From positions 1-52,238 of the forward strand of contig JAFDYG010000463.1 in NCBI GenBank assembly GCA_018267545.1: a DNA stretch of 52,238 nt, given 5' to 3'. This document shows, piece by piece, positions 50,960 through 52,238 of this stretch (positions are counted from its first letter, which is position 1; each line of letters begins with the position of its first letter). Source of the stretch: Bacteroidota bacterium (GTDB lineage: Bacteria > Bacteroidota > Bacteroidia > Chitinophagales > Chitinophagaceae). The notes under the pieces were generated by a model. The model ran no database searches, was not told the origin of the DNA, and was given only the letters and a program-made list of their open reading frames with translations. The position numbers and the translations under genes are program-made.

Positions 50960-51021
50960 ACGGCCACGGGCCGTTCGGCCGAAGGCCCATCATTGGCCCC
51001 GCTCTTTGAGCCGAAGGCTCA
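50959..51021. terminator. Three tandem hairpins between convergent genes
   Basis: AACGGCC-ACG-GGCCGTT (50959-50975) starts on the last base of the response regulator stop codon. GGCC-GAA-GGCC (50977-50987) and TGAGCC-GAA-GGCTCA (51007-51021) follow. No long T-tract is present on either strand. They lie between the convergent response regulator and batD genes and may end or protect both transcripts. The trinucleotide loops (GAA, TTC on the other strand) recall the cluster at 32207-32268. Confidence 0.5.
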
Positions 51022-51037
51022 ATAGGCTGAGCAGCGA

Positions 51038-52238
51038 CTAAACTAGCCGATCCAACATCCATTCTGCCTGCTTCAGCAGCTGCTGCATATTGTATCTATC
51101 ATACGCGGGCGTATATAAGTTCATCTCACACTCATTGAGGATATTCTCCAGCGAAAGGATCGCCGGCTCATCCCATCCCCTCAGCTGCAGCAGACGAATG
51201 CTATTTTGTTTATTCAATTCGCTGGCAGGCAGGTTCAGCTTCCTGCCGACCGCCTTCCAAACCGCGCGGTTTACTTCCCGGTAGAAGCCCTTGGAGTCTC
51301 CCTGCTCGAGGAAGGTACGCGCTTCCTGCAGCGGGTCCGCCACCGGCACCACCGGCACATAGGACGTCGAGGTCATACCCGGAGTATTGGGGGGCGAAGG
51401 TTCTTTCTTCTCGGGAGTAAGCTTGTCGGCAGCGACCGGAGCGTTGTTGCGTGACGTCGGGACGGGTTGTATTACCGGCAGCTCTGTCTTTGCGCTTTCT
51501 TTGACCGGCTCGGGCTGCTTAGTTTTTCGCAGCCGGAGGTTTTGGCGCCAGAAATAGGTGGCTACCCCCGATATGAGCAGGATGGCGAAAATCCATTCGA
51601 GGTGATCCTGCACGAAATGTCCCAGGCGGCTGAGACCCGAAGGGGGTGTAGAAGCTGCTGCGGCAGTTGTTGCTGCTGCAGGCTTGCTCTTCCTAACGGA
51701 AGGCGTTACCTGTAAGTCCATCGGCTGGCTCCCGGCCGACTTATAGGTCTGGCTTGCCGGGTCGAAATAGGAAAAGCTGACTGCGGGAATCGTATAGTGA
51801 CCTGGCTCCCGGGGCGTAAAGACATAGTCGAAGGATTTGGTCCCCGCCATCGGCGCCTGTACCTTATTCACCTCTTCTTTTGCGGTAGGTTCGAAGGCTT
51901 CGAAACCGGAAGGCCATTCGACCGTAGGCGCGGTCATGACCGGGATATTCCCCTTCCCCTTTACGACGACGTGCAGGGTGGCTTCATCCTGGGCGGATAC
52001 CGTCTTGTTGGGCAGGGAGGCTTCGATGGAAAAGTTCCCGACGGCTCCATTGAAGTTAGCCGGTTTATTTTCGGGTAATGGTTTGACCGTGATCGTCACG
52101 GGTTTGGTATCCAAAACTACGTTCTCGTCGACGGCCGGTCCCAGGTCGTTGTCGCTCATCATCTGGTCCAGCAGGTCGTGGATATTGCCGGGCCTCCGCT
52201 GTTCGGGGCGGGTGGCTTTGACAAAATGGACGGTGTTC
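51038..52238 (-). CDS. batD: BatD family protein, C-terminal part, cut by the right edge
   Basis: The minus strand is open from the edge to the stop at 51038, giving 400 codons without a start. The visible part has a repeat of BatD beta-sandwich domains: VTITVKPLPENKP, then FSIEASLPNKTVSAQDEATL, TVEWPSGFEAFEP and SFDYVFTPREPGHYTIPAVS. A membrane segment (LEWIFAILLISGVATYF) follows, and a cytoplasmic region of about 180 residues, rich in P and K at first and ending in a helical bundle (AVWKAVGRKLNL to AEWMLDRLV). BatD belongs to the Bacteroides aerotolerance (Bat) operon, but the exact role is unclear. The ATG at 52162 is internal, as coding continues upstream of it. Confidence 0.88.
   Translation of the reverse strand, partial: NTVHFVKATRPEQRRPGNIHDLLDQMMSDNDLGPAVDENVVLDTKPVTITVKPLPENKPANFNGAVGNFSIEASLPNKTVSAQDEATLHVVVKGKGNIPVMTAPTVEWPSGFEAFEPTAKEEVNKVQAPMAGTKSFDYVFTPREPGHYTIPAVSFSYFDPASQTYKSAGSQPMDLQVTPSVRKSKPAAATTAAAASTPPSGLSRLGHFVQDHLEWIFAILLISGVATYFWRQNLRLRKTKQPEPVKESAKTELPVIQPVPTSRNNAPVAADKLTPEKKEPSPPNTPGMTSTSYVPVVPVADPLQEARTFLEQGDSKGFYREVNRAVWKAVGRKLNLPASELNKQNSIRLLQLRGWDEPAILSLENILNECEMNLYTPAYDRYNMQQLLKQAEWMLDRLV

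Noticed and set aside
52162-52162. Start of batD at the ATG near the right edge
   Set aside because: The same frame stays open and BatD-like to the edge, so this methionine is internal.

Overview
The window looks like chromosomal DNA of a Bacteroidota bacterium, most probably of the Chitinophagaceae (order Chitinophagales). Pointers are the gliding-motility genes gldA and gldH, a BatD gene, outer-membrane barrels with a carboxypeptidase-like N-terminal domain, a DivIC-type protein directly after enolase, and many copies of the Bacteroidota -7 promoter element TAnnTTTG. Base composition is moderately GC-rich, except for a clearly A+T-rich patch near 33.67-34.4 kb. I see no rRNA, tRNA, CRISPR array, insertion sequence, prophage or integrase. 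Genes are densely packed, no gap exceeds 250 bp, and three convergent pairs overlap at their stop codons.

Layout. 1-11.5 kb: the 5' part of a DUF763 gene (leftward, cut by the edge), a secreted Xaa-Pro aminopeptidase, a complete TolC/MacA/MacB-type efflux operon, korA of a 2-oxoacid:ferredoxin oxidoreductase, and a FUSC-type membrane protein. 11.6-17.5 kb: an outer-membrane barrel protein, a sugar kinase-RapZ C-terminal fusion coupled to an LpxL-type acyltransferase, and an orphan LuxR-type response regulator. 17.5-22.4 kb: a persulfide dioxygenase-rhodanese protein with an ArsR-type regulator, tsaB with a degenerate hydroxyacyl-CoA dehydrogenase-like gene, ridA, and kbl. 22.5-26 kb: a tiny exported protein, an ECF sigma / anti-sigma-like / beta-barrel cassette, and an L,D-transpeptidase.

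26-32.6 kb: acs divergent from an MHS-type transporter with a small membrane partner, then gldA, eno and divIC. 32.7-34.4 kb: a small unknown gene, nth, and an A+T-rich two-gene cassette (a DUF6934-like protein and a 63-residue protein). 34.4-42 kb: a GH3/beta-lactamase fusion, mutL, a PBP4-type DD-peptidase and a metal-site-degenerate arginase-family protein. 42-46 kb: pheS, hbd-like, SDR and CarboxypepD-reg genes in one operon. 46-52 kb: an LpxD-like acyltransferase, rluE, an operon of yicC, gldH, histidine kinase and response regulator, and the 3' part of batD (leftward, cut by the edge).

Themes. Cell-envelope work recurs: peptidoglycan recycling (kinase-RapZ fusion, GH3/beta-lactamase fusion), peptidoglycan cross-linking and trimming (L,D-transpeptidase, PBP4), lipid A acylation (LpxL- and LpxD-like), and efflux. 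The least explained parts are the A+T-rich cassette at 33.7-34.3 kb, the terminator-like hairpins that abut two start codons, an orphan intrinsic terminator at 47.1 kb, and several proteins that kept their fold but appear to have lost catalytic residues. All family names come from motif recognition by eye; no database search was run.
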